From positions 62,001 to 126,000 of the forward strand of contig CBDBIN010000038.1 of the NCBI GenBank assembly GCA_965206125.1: a stretch of 64,000 nt of DNA, read 5' to 3'. Origin of the DNA: CAXWPM01 sp965206125 (GTDB lineage: Bacteria; Acidobacteriota; Terriglobia; 20CM-2-55-15). The position numbers were made by a program, and so were the translations under genes. The notes under the pieces are model-generated. The model had not been told where the DNA came from and did no database searches. It saw only the letters and a list, made by a program, of their open reading frames with translations. Below, piece by piece: positions 53,684 through 62,082 of the stretch. Each line of letters begins with the position of its first letter. Position 1 is the first letter of the stretch.

Positions 53684-54994
53684 TCAAACATCCTCGTCAG
53701 ACTTCATCTTCTCCGCAATCGCCTGCGCATCGGCGATCGTTTCGGAAGCGTCTATCCGCACGCGCTCACCCCCGAGGAAAACGGCGCGCAGGTTAGCCCG
53801 GTTTGCCGAAAAAACGATCGCATCGACCGGATCGAAGACCGGCTGCGTCGCGGCACTTTTCAAGTCGACAACGACCATATCCGCCAGCTTGCCCGGCTCG
53901 AGGGACCCCAGATGTCGATCCAGCCCGAGGCTCCGCGCACCCCCGAGAGTCGCCATCTCGAGTGCCCTGGCGGCACCGATGGCCGCGGGATCTCCGGTCC
54001 GGCTGCGTTGCAGAAGAACCGCGGTCCGCATCTCTTCGAACATATCCACCGTATTGTTGTTCGCCACACTATCGGTTCCCAGTCCGATCACAACACCCGC
54101 ATCGAGCAATTCGTCGACCGGCGCGATTCCATGGCCCAGCTTGAGGTTCGATTTCGGACAATGCGCGACCCGAGTCCCGGATCCTGCCAGGCGTTGGATG
54201 TCCCCAGCTTCCACCTCGATAGCGTGGATGGCCAGTGTCCGTTCGCCGAGGATTCCCAGACGCTCCAGGTAGGCCAGCGGTCCTACACCCTGCGCGCTCA
54301 CCCCAATCGTGCGAGCGCGCAGGGCGTCCGCAAATGGCCCGGCTGCGTCGCGAACGAAGAGCGTTTCGGCGGCAGACTCTGCCACGTGAACGGCCATCGG
54401 CAACTCTTCGGCATCCGCTATCTCGCGAACCAGTCCGTATAGCCGCGGGGACACTGTGTATGCAGCGTGGGGTGAGACCCCAAAGCGCTGCAGGTCGGAC
54501 TGCTCTGGGGCGAGGGCTGCAATCTTCCGCCTCAGATCCGCGGCCGATTCTTCCGCCGAGTCCTCTCCGGGACCGAAGACCTCCTGATACGCCACACCGC
54601 GCAAGCCCGTTTCGCGCATGGCATCCCAACCCGAACCGATGTCCATCACTTCGCCGACGCACGTCACTCCGGCCTCGAGGCACTCCAGAGCGCCCAACCT
54701 GGCCGAGACCTCAAGGTCATCCCGGCTGAGGCATTCGTACTTGGTCCGCGTGAGTTGACGAATCCACGATGCGAAGGGCAGGTTTTCCAGGAAGCCGCGC
54801 ATTACGGTCAATTCCAGATGGGTGTGGGTGTTGACGAAACCGGGGATGAGCGCGCAGCCGGAGAAATCCTCCACCGGCCCTTCGGGAGCGGACGTCTCCA
54901 CCCGAACGATTCGGTCCCCGTCCACAACGATGTATCCGTGGGCGATCGGTGGCCCGGATACAGGACACACCCAATCGGCACTGAGGACTCTCAT
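53684..54994 (-). CDS. Cytosine/adenosine deaminase-type amidohydrolase (MtaD/SsnA group)
   Basis: 436 aa. Metal ligands: HxH in PGFVNTHTHLEL, His in FGVSPHAAYTVSP, His-Glu in VHVAESAAETLF (catalytic Glu), Asp in GLGTDSVANNNTVD. ALEMATLGGARSLGL and GSLEPGKLADMVVVD end the domain. Sits directly upstream of menC on the same strand, with its start 4 bp inside the end of menC. Because some menaquinone makers deaminate aminofutalosine with such an enzyme, that is a possible role, but adenosine, SAH or guanine are equally possible. Confidence 0.8.
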   Translation of the reverse strand: MRVLSADWVCPVSGPPIAHGYIVVDGDRIVRVETSAPEGPVEDFSGCALIPGFVNTHTHLELTVMRGFLENLPFASWIRQLTRTKYECLSRDDLEVSARLGALECLEAGVTCVGEVMDIGSGWDAMRETGLRGVAYQEVFGPGEDSAEESAADLRRKIAALAPEQSDLQRFGVSPHAAYTVSPRLYGLVREIADAEELPMAVHVAESAAETLFVRDAAGPFADALRARTIGVSAQGVGPLAYLERLGILGERTLAIHAIEVEAGDIQRLAGSGTRVAHCPKSNLKLGHGIAPVDELLDAGVVIGLGTDSVANNNTVDMFEEMRTAVLLQRSRTGDPAAIGAARALEMATLGGARSLGLDRHLGSLEPGKLADMVVVDLKSAATQPVFDPVDAIVFSANRANLRAVFLGGERVRIDASETIADAQAIAEKMKSDEDV

Positions 54995-56100
54995 GGCGCG
55001 AACAAACGGTGGCGGTGGGTTATCGAGTCTATAAAATCGATACGCGGCCGAAAACCGATCCCCGGCCCGGTCGGCATCCCGATGCGGCCGTCCGGCGTGA
55101 CTTCAACTTCGGGGGCGATCAAGTCCTCTTCCCAATAACGTTGGCTCGCCGACACGTCGCCCGGGAGCGTGAAATTATCGAGACTCGACATCGCCACGTT
55201 ATGAGCGCGGCCGACGCCGGATTCAAGCATTCCGCCGCACCATACCGGAACGCCTCGATCCCTGCAGATATCGTGGACCGCGCGGGCCGACCGATGCCCT
55301 CCGACGCGTCCCAGCTTGAGGTTCACGATGTGACATGCACCGATCTGGATTGCCTTGCGGGCATCATCGGCCGAGTGAATCGATTCATCCAGGCAAATCG
55401 GCGTCCGGATCTTCTTCCCGAGTGCCGCATGATCAACGATGTCCTCCCAGTGCAGCGGTTGTTCGATCATCATGAGGTCATACCCATCGAGTTTCTTGAG
55501 AAGTTCGAAATCGTCGAGCGAATACGCCGAGTTGGCGTCCGCCATCAACAGGAGGTCCGGAAATGCATCCCGAACCGCCGCCACATCCTCGACGTCCCTG
55601 CCCGGTTTGATCTTCATCTTGATACGCCGATAGCCCGCATCCACCTCGGTCTGGATCTTCTCGAGCAGCCGGTCGACGGAGGATTGAATCCCGATCGACA
55701 CGCCGCAGTCGATCTCTTCCCGCTGCCCGCCCAGAAGCTTCCACAACGGAACCCCCGCCTGACGTGCTTCCAGATCCCAGAGCGCGGTTTCCACGCCCGC
55801 TTTCGCCATGTTGTGGCCGCGAATACCGTGCACCACCGAGGCGAAGTCCGCCGCGCATGCAAAGTCGCGCCCGACCGTTCGGGGAATCACGAAGTCAGAA
55901 AGTACGTGCCAGGCGGTCTCCGGCGTCTCGTGGCTGTAAAACGGTCCCTCCGCGGCGGTGACCTCACCGTAGCCGATCGTTGCTCCCTCGCGCACTTCGA
56001 CGATCACGATTCGACGGTCCTCGGTGACGCCGAAGCTGGTTTCGAAAGGATGGAGGAGTCGCATTCGGACCTCGCGTAACGTGATGCTGTCGATATGCAT
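54991..56100 (-). CDS. menC: o-Succinylbenzoate synthase (enolase superfamily)
   Basis: 369 aa from the ATG at 56100 (MHIDSITLREVRMRLLHPFE), with GGGAGAA upstream. Dehydrates SHCHC to o-succinylbenzoate in menaquinone synthesis; relatives also racemise N-succinylamino acids. Catalytic KxK in RRIKMKIKPG, metal ligands Asp in LMADANSAY, Glu in MIEQPLHWED, Asp in CLDESIHSA, and Lys in NLKLGRVGG. The classic menaquinone route would need menD/E/B, which are not in the window. Confidence 0.85.
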   Translation of the reverse strand: MHIDSITLREVRMRLLHPFETSFGVTEDRRIVIVEVREGATIGYGEVTAAEGPFYSHETPETAWHVLSDFVIPRTVGRDFACAADFASVVHGIRGHNMAKAGVETALWDLEARQAGVPLWKLLGGQREEIDCGVSIGIQSSVDRLLEKIQTEVDAGYRRIKMKIKPGRDVEDVAAVRDAFPDLLLMADANSAYSLDDFELLKKLDGYDLMMIEQPLHWEDIVDHAALGKKIRTPICLDESIHSADDARKAIQIGACHIVNLKLGRVGGHRSARAVHDICRDRGVPVWCGGMLESGVGRAHNVAMSSLDNFTLPGDVSASQRYWEEDLIAPEVEVTPDGRIGMPTGPGIGFRPRIDFIDSITHRHRLFAP

Positions 56101-56114
56101 GGGTTCTCCCTGGG

Positions 56115-56912
56115 TCAGCGCCGCTTCGCCTGCTGCCACAACGCCTCCATCTCTTCTACCGACGCGTCGGTGGCCGTCTTCCCTTCTAGCGAAAGTTGCT
56201 CCTCGACGTACCGAAACCGTGACCGGAACTTCCGGTTCGATCTCTTCAACGCCGACTCGGTGTCGATATTCAAAAACCGGGCAACGTTTACCATCGTAAA
56301 CAGGACGTCACCAACTTCGTCCGCCACTGCCTCGGATGCACTTCCATCGGCGATTGCCTCGCGAAGTTCCGCGATTTCTTCCTGGAGCTTGTCGAACACC
56401 GCGTCGATCTCTGGCCAATCGAAGCCAACCCGGACGACCCGGGATGAAATCTTGTGCGCCTCGTGAAGAGCAGGCAGCTTCGATGGGATGCCTTCGAGGA
56501 CCGAAGGCGGCCGGGTGGGATCGCCTTCGCCTTTCTCGGCTTTCTCCCGCTCCTTGATCGCCTCCCAGTTCGTGACAACCTGATCCGCGTCGGCGGCGGC
56601 TTCATTACCGAAAACGTGGGGATGTCGCCGGACCAGCTTTTCGGAGATCCCCTGGATTACGGTGTCGATCGTGAACTTGCCGGCCTCTTTTCCCAATTGC
56701 GCGTTGAAGAGGATGTGAAGAAGAACGTCGCCCAGTTCCTCGGCGATACCCGGGTAATCCCGATCGTCAATGGCGTCGATCAATTCGTAGACCTCCTCGA
56801 TCAACATCGGCTTGAGCGAGTCGAAATCCTGCTCCCTGTCCCACGGGCAGCCTTCGGGTGCCCGGAGGGTGGTCATGATTTCAACGAGCCGTTCAAAGTT
56901 GCGGCCGATCAT
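56115..56912 (-). CDS. mazG: Nucleoside triphosphate pyrophosphohydrolase MazG
   Basis: 265 aa with two MazG domains in tandem. The first has CPWDREQDFDSLKPMLIEEV and EELGDVLLHILFNAQL, the second EEIAELREAI and DEVGDVLFTMVNVARFL; each supplies the EExxE...ExxD magnesium set. Removes non-canonical NTPs and affects ppGpp. Divergent from ribF; TATAAT on the minus strand at 56936-56941 and GGGGGAGG before the ATG. Confidence 0.94.
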   Translation of the reverse strand: MIGRNFERLVEIMTTLRAPEGCPWDREQDFDSLKPMLIEEVYELIDAIDDRDYPGIAEELGDVLLHILFNAQLGKEAGKFTIDTVIQGISEKLVRRHPHVFGNEAAADADQVVTNWEAIKEREKAEKGEGDPTRPPSVLEGIPSKLPALHEAHKISSRVVRVGFDWPEIDAVFDKLQEEIAELREAIADGSASEAVADEVGDVLFTMVNVARFLNIDTESALKRSNRKFRSRFRYVEEQLSLEGKTATDASVEEMEALWQQAKRR

Positions 56913-56935
56913 CCTCCCCCCCTGGAAATTGGTTA

Positions 56936-56941
56936 TTATAA
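56936..56941 (-). promoter_or_regulatory. -10 element shared region of mazG/ribF
   Basis: TATAAT read on the minus strand, 24 nt before the mazG ATG, with GGGGGGAGG as ribosome-binding site. The same AT-rich patch (TTATTATAAC) could serve ribF in the other direction. Confidence 0.4.
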
Positions 56942-56996
56942 CGGGTTGATCCGACCATCACCGGGCACGGGTATACGGACGGACCAGCGAATATAC

Positions 56997-57974
56997 ATGA
57001 AAGTCATCCGCAGCCTTCGGCAAGCTCCGTCTTTCGACCGGAGCGTGGTCACGATCGGGAACTTTGACGGATTTCACCGTGGGCATGCCGCAATACTCCA
57101 CACTCTGGGACGGCGCGCACAGGATGCGGGATGCCCCTCGGTGGCAATCACCTTCGATCCCCATCCGCTCGAAATCCTCGCCCCCGAACACGCGCCGATC
57201 GCGCTGAGCACGCTCGATCAGAAGATCGCCCTGCTCGCCGAAACGGGCCTCGACGTCCTGATCGTGGAGCGTTTCGACGATGCGTTTTCCCGGCTGAGCC
57301 CGGAGCAGTTCATTCAGACCTTCCTGATCGATCATCTTCGCGCGCGGTCGGTCTGCGTTGGTGACAACTTCCGGTTTGGTCATGGACACCGCGGCAATAT
57401 TCGGACTCTTGAAGAACGAGTGGATGACTTCGAGGTCATCCCGGTCGCGGCGGTCTTCGAAGGCGGAGAGCCCATCAGCAGCTCCCGCATCCGACAGCTT
57501 GTTCTCGGCGGAGACGTTCGCAGCGCCCGGAGGCTGCTCGGACGTAGCTATCAAATCGACGGACGGATCGTCGCCGGCCGGGGGCGTGGCGCCAAGGTCA
57601 CCGTGCCGACCTTGAACCTGCTGCCCAACAACCCTCTCGTTCCCGCCGATGGCGTTTACTTGACACGGATGGCCCTGGACGGAGGCGCCTTCATGGACGC
57701 CGTCACGAACGTGGGCATCAGACCAACCTTCGGTGAGGTCGGAAGAACCGTCGAAACCCACCTGCTCGATGACTCACCCGGATCGGGAGAGGGCGTGGCC
57801 CGTCTTTGCTTCATGCGGCGCCTCCGAGATGAGCTGAAGTTTCCGGACGCCCACGCGCTCAAGCGCCAGATCGGCGCCGACATCGCGTTCGCGAACAAGT
57901 TTTTCCGGCGGCTCAAGGCGCCTCAGTGTGACGCGCGGGGAGCGGTCTTCACGAGTCGTTCTCAACATGGCTGA
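56997..57974 (+). CDS. ribF: Bifunctional riboflavin kinase / FAD synthetase
   Basis: 325 aa from the ATG at 56997; the open frame extends 180 codons upstream through antisense mazG and is ignored. FAD-synthetase domain: VVTIGNFDGFHRGHAAIL, AITFDPHPLEILAPE, VCVGDNFRFGHGHRGN, ISSSRIRQLVLGGD. Flavokinase domain: GRGRGAKVTVPTLNLLPNN, DGVYLTRMALDGGAF, TNVGIRPTFGEVGRTVETHL. The start lies close to the mazG promoter. Confidence 0.95.
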   Translation: MKVIRSLRQAPSFDRSVVTIGNFDGFHRGHAAILHTLGRRAQDAGCPSVAITFDPHPLEILAPEHAPIALSTLDQKIALLAETGLDVLIVERFDDAFSRLSPEQFIQTFLIDHLRARSVCVGDNFRFGHGHRGNIRTLEERVDDFEVIPVAAVFEGGEPISSSRIRQLVLGGDVRSARRLLGRSYQIDGRIVAGRGRGAKVTVPTLNLLPNNPLVPADGVYLTRMALDGGAFMDAVTNVGIRPTFGEVGRTVETHLLDDSPGSGEGVARLCFMRRLRDELKFPDAHALKRQIGADIAFANKFFRRLKAPQCDARGAVFTSRSQHG

Positions 57975-58221
57975 GGTGCGGATCGAAATGTACTCCCGGC
58001 CCGGCTGCCACCTCTGTGACGAGGCCAGGGACGTTATCGACCGCGTTCAAACCCGCTACGCGTTCGACTTCGAGGTTGTCAACATCGCCGAAAACCCGGA
58101 ACTGGAGTCCCGTTACGGAACCGAGATCCCTGTCATCCACATCAACGGCAACAAGGCCTTTAAATACCGGGTCGACCCGATCGAATTGGAAAGGAAGCTG
58201 GAGCGTCTATGGAGCCGGTAG
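57967..58221 (+). CDS. Glutaredoxin-like thiol-disulfide protein
   Basis: 84 aa from the ATG at 57967, overlapping the end of ribF by 8 bp. Thioredoxin-fold start EMYSRPGCHLCDEARDVIDR with the CxxC redox pair (CHLC), cis-Pro in TEIPVIHINGN. Groups with the short DUF836/glutaredoxin-like proteins. Translationally coupled to bshB1, which suggests a link to bacillithiol redox chemistry. Confidence 0.85.
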   Translation: MAEVRIEMYSRPGCHLCDEARDVIDRVQTRYAFDFEVVNIAENPELESRYGTEIPVIHINGNKAFKYRVDPIELERKLERLWSR

Positions 58222-58926
58222 ATGTTCTGGCCATCGCCGCTCACCCGGACGATGTCGAACTGACGTGTGGCGGCACGCTGCTGAAGATGGTCGAGCGTGG
58301 GTATTCGGTGGGGATTCTGGATCTGACGCGCGGCGAGATGGGTACCCGTGGAACCCCGCAACTGCGGGCGGCCGAGGCCGAGGCCGCTCGGAACGTTCTT
58401 GGGGCGCGGTTTCGGGAGCAGATGGATCTGGGCGATGCCCGCCTCACCGCCTCGGTGGAAAACCGGCTGGCGGTGGACGAACGCATCCGACTGGCGCGCC
58501 CGCGAACCGTCATTCTGCCCTACTGGAGCGGACGGCACCCGGACCACTACACGGCGGCCACGCTGGGATACGAAGCCTGCTACGCCGCCGGACTCAAGAA
58601 GGCCGAAGTCGACGGCGCTCCGCATCGGCCCCACAAAATCCTCTATTCGACGATCTATTGGGACGTCGCACCTTCATTTGTCGTCGACGTCAGCCCCTAA
58701 TTTTGACAAGAAGTTGGAAGCAATCAACTGCTTCGCCTCGCAATTCCAGGGGGACATGGGAGAAATCGAGAAGCTCTTCCCCGCATGGGCGAGACTGATC
58801 GACCGGGTTCGGACCCAGATGAAGTTCTACGGCCACCAGGCAGGCGTGGAATACGCAGAACCCTTTGTTATTAAAGAGCTTATTGCCATCGAAGACGTCG
58901 TCGGCATGCCTGTTCCATCGATTTGA
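58209..58926 (+). pseudogene. bshB1: Bacillithiol biosynthesis deacetylase BshB1, frameshifted
   Basis: LmbE-family deacetylase that converts GlcNAc-malate to GlcN-malate for bacillithiol. The first frame runs from 58209 to a stop at 58700 with AIAAHPDDVELTCGGTL (zinc AHPDD), LDLTRGEMGTRGT and PYWSGRHPDHYTAATLGYEA. The sense then continues one frame over from ~58699: NFDKKLEAINCFASQFQGDM, FYGHQAGVEYAEPFV and IEDVVGMPVPSI. Dropping one base at 58698 (in CCCCTAA) restores a ~238-aa protein. Either a recent mutation or a sequencing error at the C run; zinc ligands are all in the first part. Confidence 0.88.
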
Positions 58927-59047
58927 ACTCGACAATCAGCCGCCGAGCGGTGCGAATCGCGCTTTGACCTTAAACCCAGTTGGCCAAACCCTTGTCTTTT
59001 CTATTGATAGAGATGCATCCAAACGCTCCGCGGCCCGTCCAAATACC

Positions 59048-59077
59048 TTGACACCGCGCGCGCGCGGTCATTACGAT
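59048..59077 (+). promoter_or_regulatory. Sigma-70-type promoter of the M48 gene
   Basis: TTGACA at 59048-59053, 18-nt spacer containing alternating CG, then TACGAT at 59072-59077. It overlaps an upstream in-frame ATG at 59076, which decides for the ATG at 59109 as the start. Confidence 0.6.
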
Positions 59078-59108
59078 GGATAAACCGTATATCTCGGAGA
59101 GAATCACT

Positions 59109-60203
59109 ATGATCCACAAGTTGATCCGGGTTGCAATGGCCTTCGTCCTGCTCGTTGTTACCGCCAACCCAGTGTTCGCGGCCGAGCAGAAGAAGCCCAA
59201 GAATTCCGACATCGAGAATATCGGAAATCGCGACATCAACGGCGGCATCTTCTCTAACATAAACTTCTCCTCACTCGAGGAGGAAATTTCGCTCGGCCGG
59301 CAGCTCGCCGCAGACGTGGAGCGTTCGGTAAAGCTTGTCGACGACCCGGTCATCACCGAGTTCGTTAATCGCGTCGGCCAGAACATCGTTCGCAATTCCG
59401 ACGCCCTGGTGCCGTTCACCTTCAAGGTGATCGACGATGACGGCATCAACGCCTTTGCCCTGCCGGGCGGGTTCGTCTTCGTCAACACGGGCATCATCCT
59501 GAATGCAGATGAAGAAGCGGAACTGGCCGGAGTCATGGCGCACGAGATCGCGCATGTCACGGCGCGACACGGCACCGAGAACGCCGCGAAAGGAACGATC
59601 ATCAACTGGGCGACATTGCCCCTGATTTTCCTGGGAGGAGTGGCTGGTTTCGGTATTCGGCAAGCAGCGGGGATCGCGATCCCCATGCAGTTCATGAAGT
59701 TCTCCCGCGGGGCGGAAGAAGAAGCGGACTTCCTCGGCATGCAGTACCTGTACGCGACGGGTTACGATCCGGGTTCCGCGGTGACGTTCTTTGAGAAGAT
59801 CCAGGCCCGCGAAACCGCCAAACCGGGATCGATTTCTTCACTTTTTGCCTCCCATCCTCCGACCGAGGATCGGATCGAAAAGACCATGAGGAACATGGAT
59901 CTGGTCCTTCCCGGCAAGGATCAGTATGTCCTGACCACATCGGAATTCCAGGATGTGCAAGACCGACTCATCGCTTACGAGAACCGCAAACCTCTCGAGG
60001 CGGACGAAGAGGACAGCCGGCCCAGCCTGCGGCGGCGAACGGCTCGTCCCGATACGGAGTCCGGGGATGACGAGGTGATAACCGAGAGTCCGGACGACGA
60101 ACGTCCGCGGTTGGAGCGTAAGGACGGCAAGGACCCGGACCGGGCGCCCAAGGACGACGATCGTCCCAGCCTGCGGCGGCGTCCGGGCGGTGGTGGTATC
60201 TAA
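59109..60203 (+). CDS. Periplasmic M48 metalloprotease (BepA/YggG-like)
   Basis: 364 aa from the ATG at 59109 (a signal peptide, MIHKLIRVAMAFVLLVVTAN); the ATG at 59076 lies within the -10 element. Zinc site HEIAHVTARH with the third ligand Glu in EEEADFLGMQYLYATGYDP. Upstream SLEEEISLGRQLAADVER and INAFALPGGFVFVNTGII are typical. No TPR domain: the C-terminal ~75 residues are a charged tail with two copies of RPSLRRR. Ends at a strong terminator. Confidence 0.93.
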   Translation: MIHKLIRVAMAFVLLVVTANPVFAAEQKKPKNSDIENIGNRDINGGIFSNINFSSLEEEISLGRQLAADVERSVKLVDDPVITEFVNRVGQNIVRNSDALVPFTFKVIDDDGINAFALPGGFVFVNTGIILNADEEAELAGVMAHEIAHVTARHGTENAAKGTIINWATLPLIFLGGVAGFGIRQAAGIAIPMQFMKFSRGAEEEADFLGMQYLYATGYDPGSAVTFFEKIQARETAKPGSISSLFASHPPTEDRIEKTMRNMDLVLPGKDQYVLTTSEFQDVQDRLIAYENRKPLEADEEDSRPSLRRRTARPDTESGDDEVITESPDDERPRLERKDGKDPDRAPKDDDRPSLRRRPGGGGI

Positions 60204-60229
60204 ACTTCCCTTCAGACTGATGAGCAGTA

Positions 60230-60257
60230 GGGCGGCCCCGGCGGGCCGCCCTTTTTT
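60230..60257 (+). terminator. Rho-independent terminator after the M48 gene
   Basis: A 9-bp GC stem (GGGCGGCCC/GGGCCGCCC, loop CGGC) followed by six T residues, 27 bp after the stop codon. Confidence 0.9.
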
Positions 60258-60405
60258 CTATCCTCGGGCGCTGGGCGTGGATCATTCGACTTTCCCATTC
60301 GCGCTGAGGACGAAGCACGTCGCGGCCGAGAAACATGAAATGTCCAATGTTCAATCACCAACGTCCGATACTCCCCGGCGCCGTCTAATACCGACTCAAT
60401 CCCTA

Positions 60406-60435
60406 TTGCGAAGCGTCTCGCGTAGCGGTTATCAT
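60406..60435 (+). promoter_or_regulatory. Promoter of tRNA-Asp
   Basis: TTGCGA (60406-60411), 18-nt spacer, TATCAT (60430-60435), ending 14 nt before the first base of the tRNA. Confidence 0.5.
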
Positions 60436-60449
60436 CTTCAATTGTCCAC

Positions 60450-60523
<74 letters not shown>

Positions 60524-60540
60524 TTTAGATACAGCAAGTT

Positions 60541-60562
60541 AGCCCGGGAGTACTCCCGGGCT
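60541..60562 (+). terminator. Perfect palindrome after tRNA-Asp
   Basis: AGCCCGGGAGT/ACTCCCGGGCT, an 11-bp stem without spacer followed by TTGCTGTT, 18 bp past the tRNA. Probably terminates the tRNA transcript. It lies inside the island, so it is either part of the element or the site where the element joined. Confidence 0.6.
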
Positions 60563-60672
60563 TTGCTGTTGGGTGCGGATAGGGTGCGCATTTCGAAGCG
60601 ATTCGGTGAACCGCTCGACATCCATTCGGAGGATCGAGTGCTTGAGTCCACCTCTCCGAGTACGCGTGCCAC

Positions 60673-61883
60673 CTCAACCGATCGATGCAACACAAGCGTT
60701 GAATCGTTCTGCTGGAGTTTCAAACTCCAGCGTCTTACGCGGCCGTTCATTGAGCTCACGTGCCACCTTGTTCAGGTGCGCCTGCGAGTGCACCGATAAG
60801 TCGGTTCTCTTTGGGAAGTACTGTCGGAGCAGGCCATTCGTGTTTTCATTGGAACCACGTTGCCATGGACTCTGCGGATCGCAGAAGTAGACGTCGATGT
60901 CGGTCGCCAGGGTAAACCGCCGATGATCTCCCATTTCCTTGCCGCGATCCCAGGTCAGCGATTTATACAGCTCGGTCGGTAGTTTCTTCGCGTGCTTGAT
61001 CAGTGCAGGCACGACGGTCTTGGTCTGTTTATCCGACACTTTCACCAACATCACGTAACGGGTATGGCGTTCGACCAGGGTCGCAATGTAGGTGTTGTTC
61101 GATCCCACTATCAGATCTCCCTCCCAGTGACCGGGAACGGCACGATCTTCGACCTCGGCCGGGCGCTCACGAATCGATACGATATCGGCGAGATCCCCTT
61201 TCCCGTGACCTTTGTGACTGGAATGTCGGGATCGACGAATCGTTCGTCTCGACCTCAGATGTCTAAGTAGTTCTTTCTTAAACACCCCGCGCGCCTGCAC
61301 GAATAGGCTGCGATAGATCGTCTCGTGGGACACGTGATACGACTCATCCTCTGGATAGGATCGCTTCAGCCAGCCGGCGATCTGTTCGGGCGACCAATTC
61401 CGCCGGAGCTTCCTCGCCACCATTCGCCGTAACCGCGGATGGCGACCCAACTGACATCGCTTCGGGCGACGGGCCCGGTTCCAAGCCTGTTCATCGGCGA
61501 CAGACGCCCGGTAGTCATCATAGCCCCCATTGCGCTGGATCTCCCGGCTCACCGTCGAGGGTGAACGCCCCAGACACTCTGCGATCGAACGCAACGACTG
61601 CTCGGCCGCGATCCCGCGGGAGATCTCCTCACGTTCCGACAGGCTCAAAGCCAACCTCGACCGTCGTCGTGGTCGAGGACGAATGCCTCCGGTATGCGCC
61701 AGCTGACAATAGACAGACGATGACAGCTTGCCAAACGCTCGCCCGATCTCATGCAGAGATTCCCCTCGCCGCCACCGATCCCATACCTCCGCCTTCTCCG
61801 CCGCCGTGAAACCGAATCGCATCCCTTTCCGCATACACTCCACCTCTTCCTTTTAAGATAAAGTGTTGCGTCGATCCATTGAG
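60673..61883 (-). mobile_element. IS30-family element, complete copy
   Basis: About 1.2 kb. Terminal inverted repeats CTCAACCGATCGATGCAACA (from 60673) and, on the minus strand from 61883, CTCAATGGATCGACGCAACA; three mismatches in 21 positions. AC flanks both ends and could be a 2-bp target duplication. Truncated sister copy at 13650-14239. Confidence 0.88.
60674..61843 (-). CDS. IS30-family transposase
   Basis: 389 aa, intact. N-terminal double HTH (LSEREEISRGIAAEQSLRSI, PSTVSREIQRNGGYDDYRAS), then the DDE core: first Asp in VPGHWEGDLIVGSNN, second in SLTWDRGKEMGDH, Glu in RGSNENTNGLLRQYFPK. The GTG at 61843 is within 40 bp of the inverted repeat; an ATG nine bases later is an alternative. 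Nearly identical to the 13690-14239 fragment, so the family moved recently. Confidence 0.93.
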   Translation of the reverse strand: MECMRKGMRFGFTAAEKAEVWDRWRRGESLHEIGRAFGKLSSSVYCQLAHTGGIRPRPRRRSRLALSLSEREEISRGIAAEQSLRSIAECLGRSPSTVSREIQRNGGYDDYRASVADEQAWNRARRPKRCQLGRHPRLRRMVARKLRRNWSPEQIAGWLKRSYPEDESYHVSHETIYRSLFVQARGVFKKELLRHLRSRRTIRRSRHSSHKGHGKGDLADIVSIRERPAEVEDRAVPGHWEGDLIVGSNNTYIATLVERHTRYVMLVKVSDKQTKTVVPALIKHAKKLPTELYKSLTWDRGKEMGDHRRFTLATDIDVYFCDPQSPWQRGSNENTNGLLRQYFPKRTDLSVHSQAHLNKVARELNERPRKTLEFETPAERFNACVASIG

Positions 61884-62010
61884 ACCAGCCGGTTTCCCAA
61901 GCATGTGACTGTTTGATTGCTTCCAAGCCCCCTCTTGTAGTTAGGCTTAACTGGGATTTCACCTCGTTTCGACACACACGGAACATGCAACCAAGCACCC
62001 ATAGGGACTC

Positions 62011-62052
62011 GACCCTTCACCCTGGAAACCAGACTTGGGGGTGAAGGGTCGT
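62011..62052 (-). terminator. Long inverted repeat after the secreted repeat protein
   Basis: CGACCCTTCACCC/GGGTGAAGGGTCG, a 13-bp perfect stem with a 16-nt loop, 30 bp past the stop of the minus-strand gene. On that strand no U-run follows; on the plus strand TTTGCTT does. Confidence 0.45.
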
Positions 62053-62082
62053 TTGCTTACTAACTGTGGATCGAAGCGCGAC

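Noticed and set aside
54235..54729. A 164-codon Arg/Pro-rich plus-strand frame within the ADA-type amidohydrolase gene
   Set aside because: Composition and antisense position mark it as a shadow of the conserved minus-strand gene.
61645..61998. A 117-codon minus-strand frame over the IS30 end
   Set aside because: It crosses the inverted repeat and reads the transposase gene out of frame.
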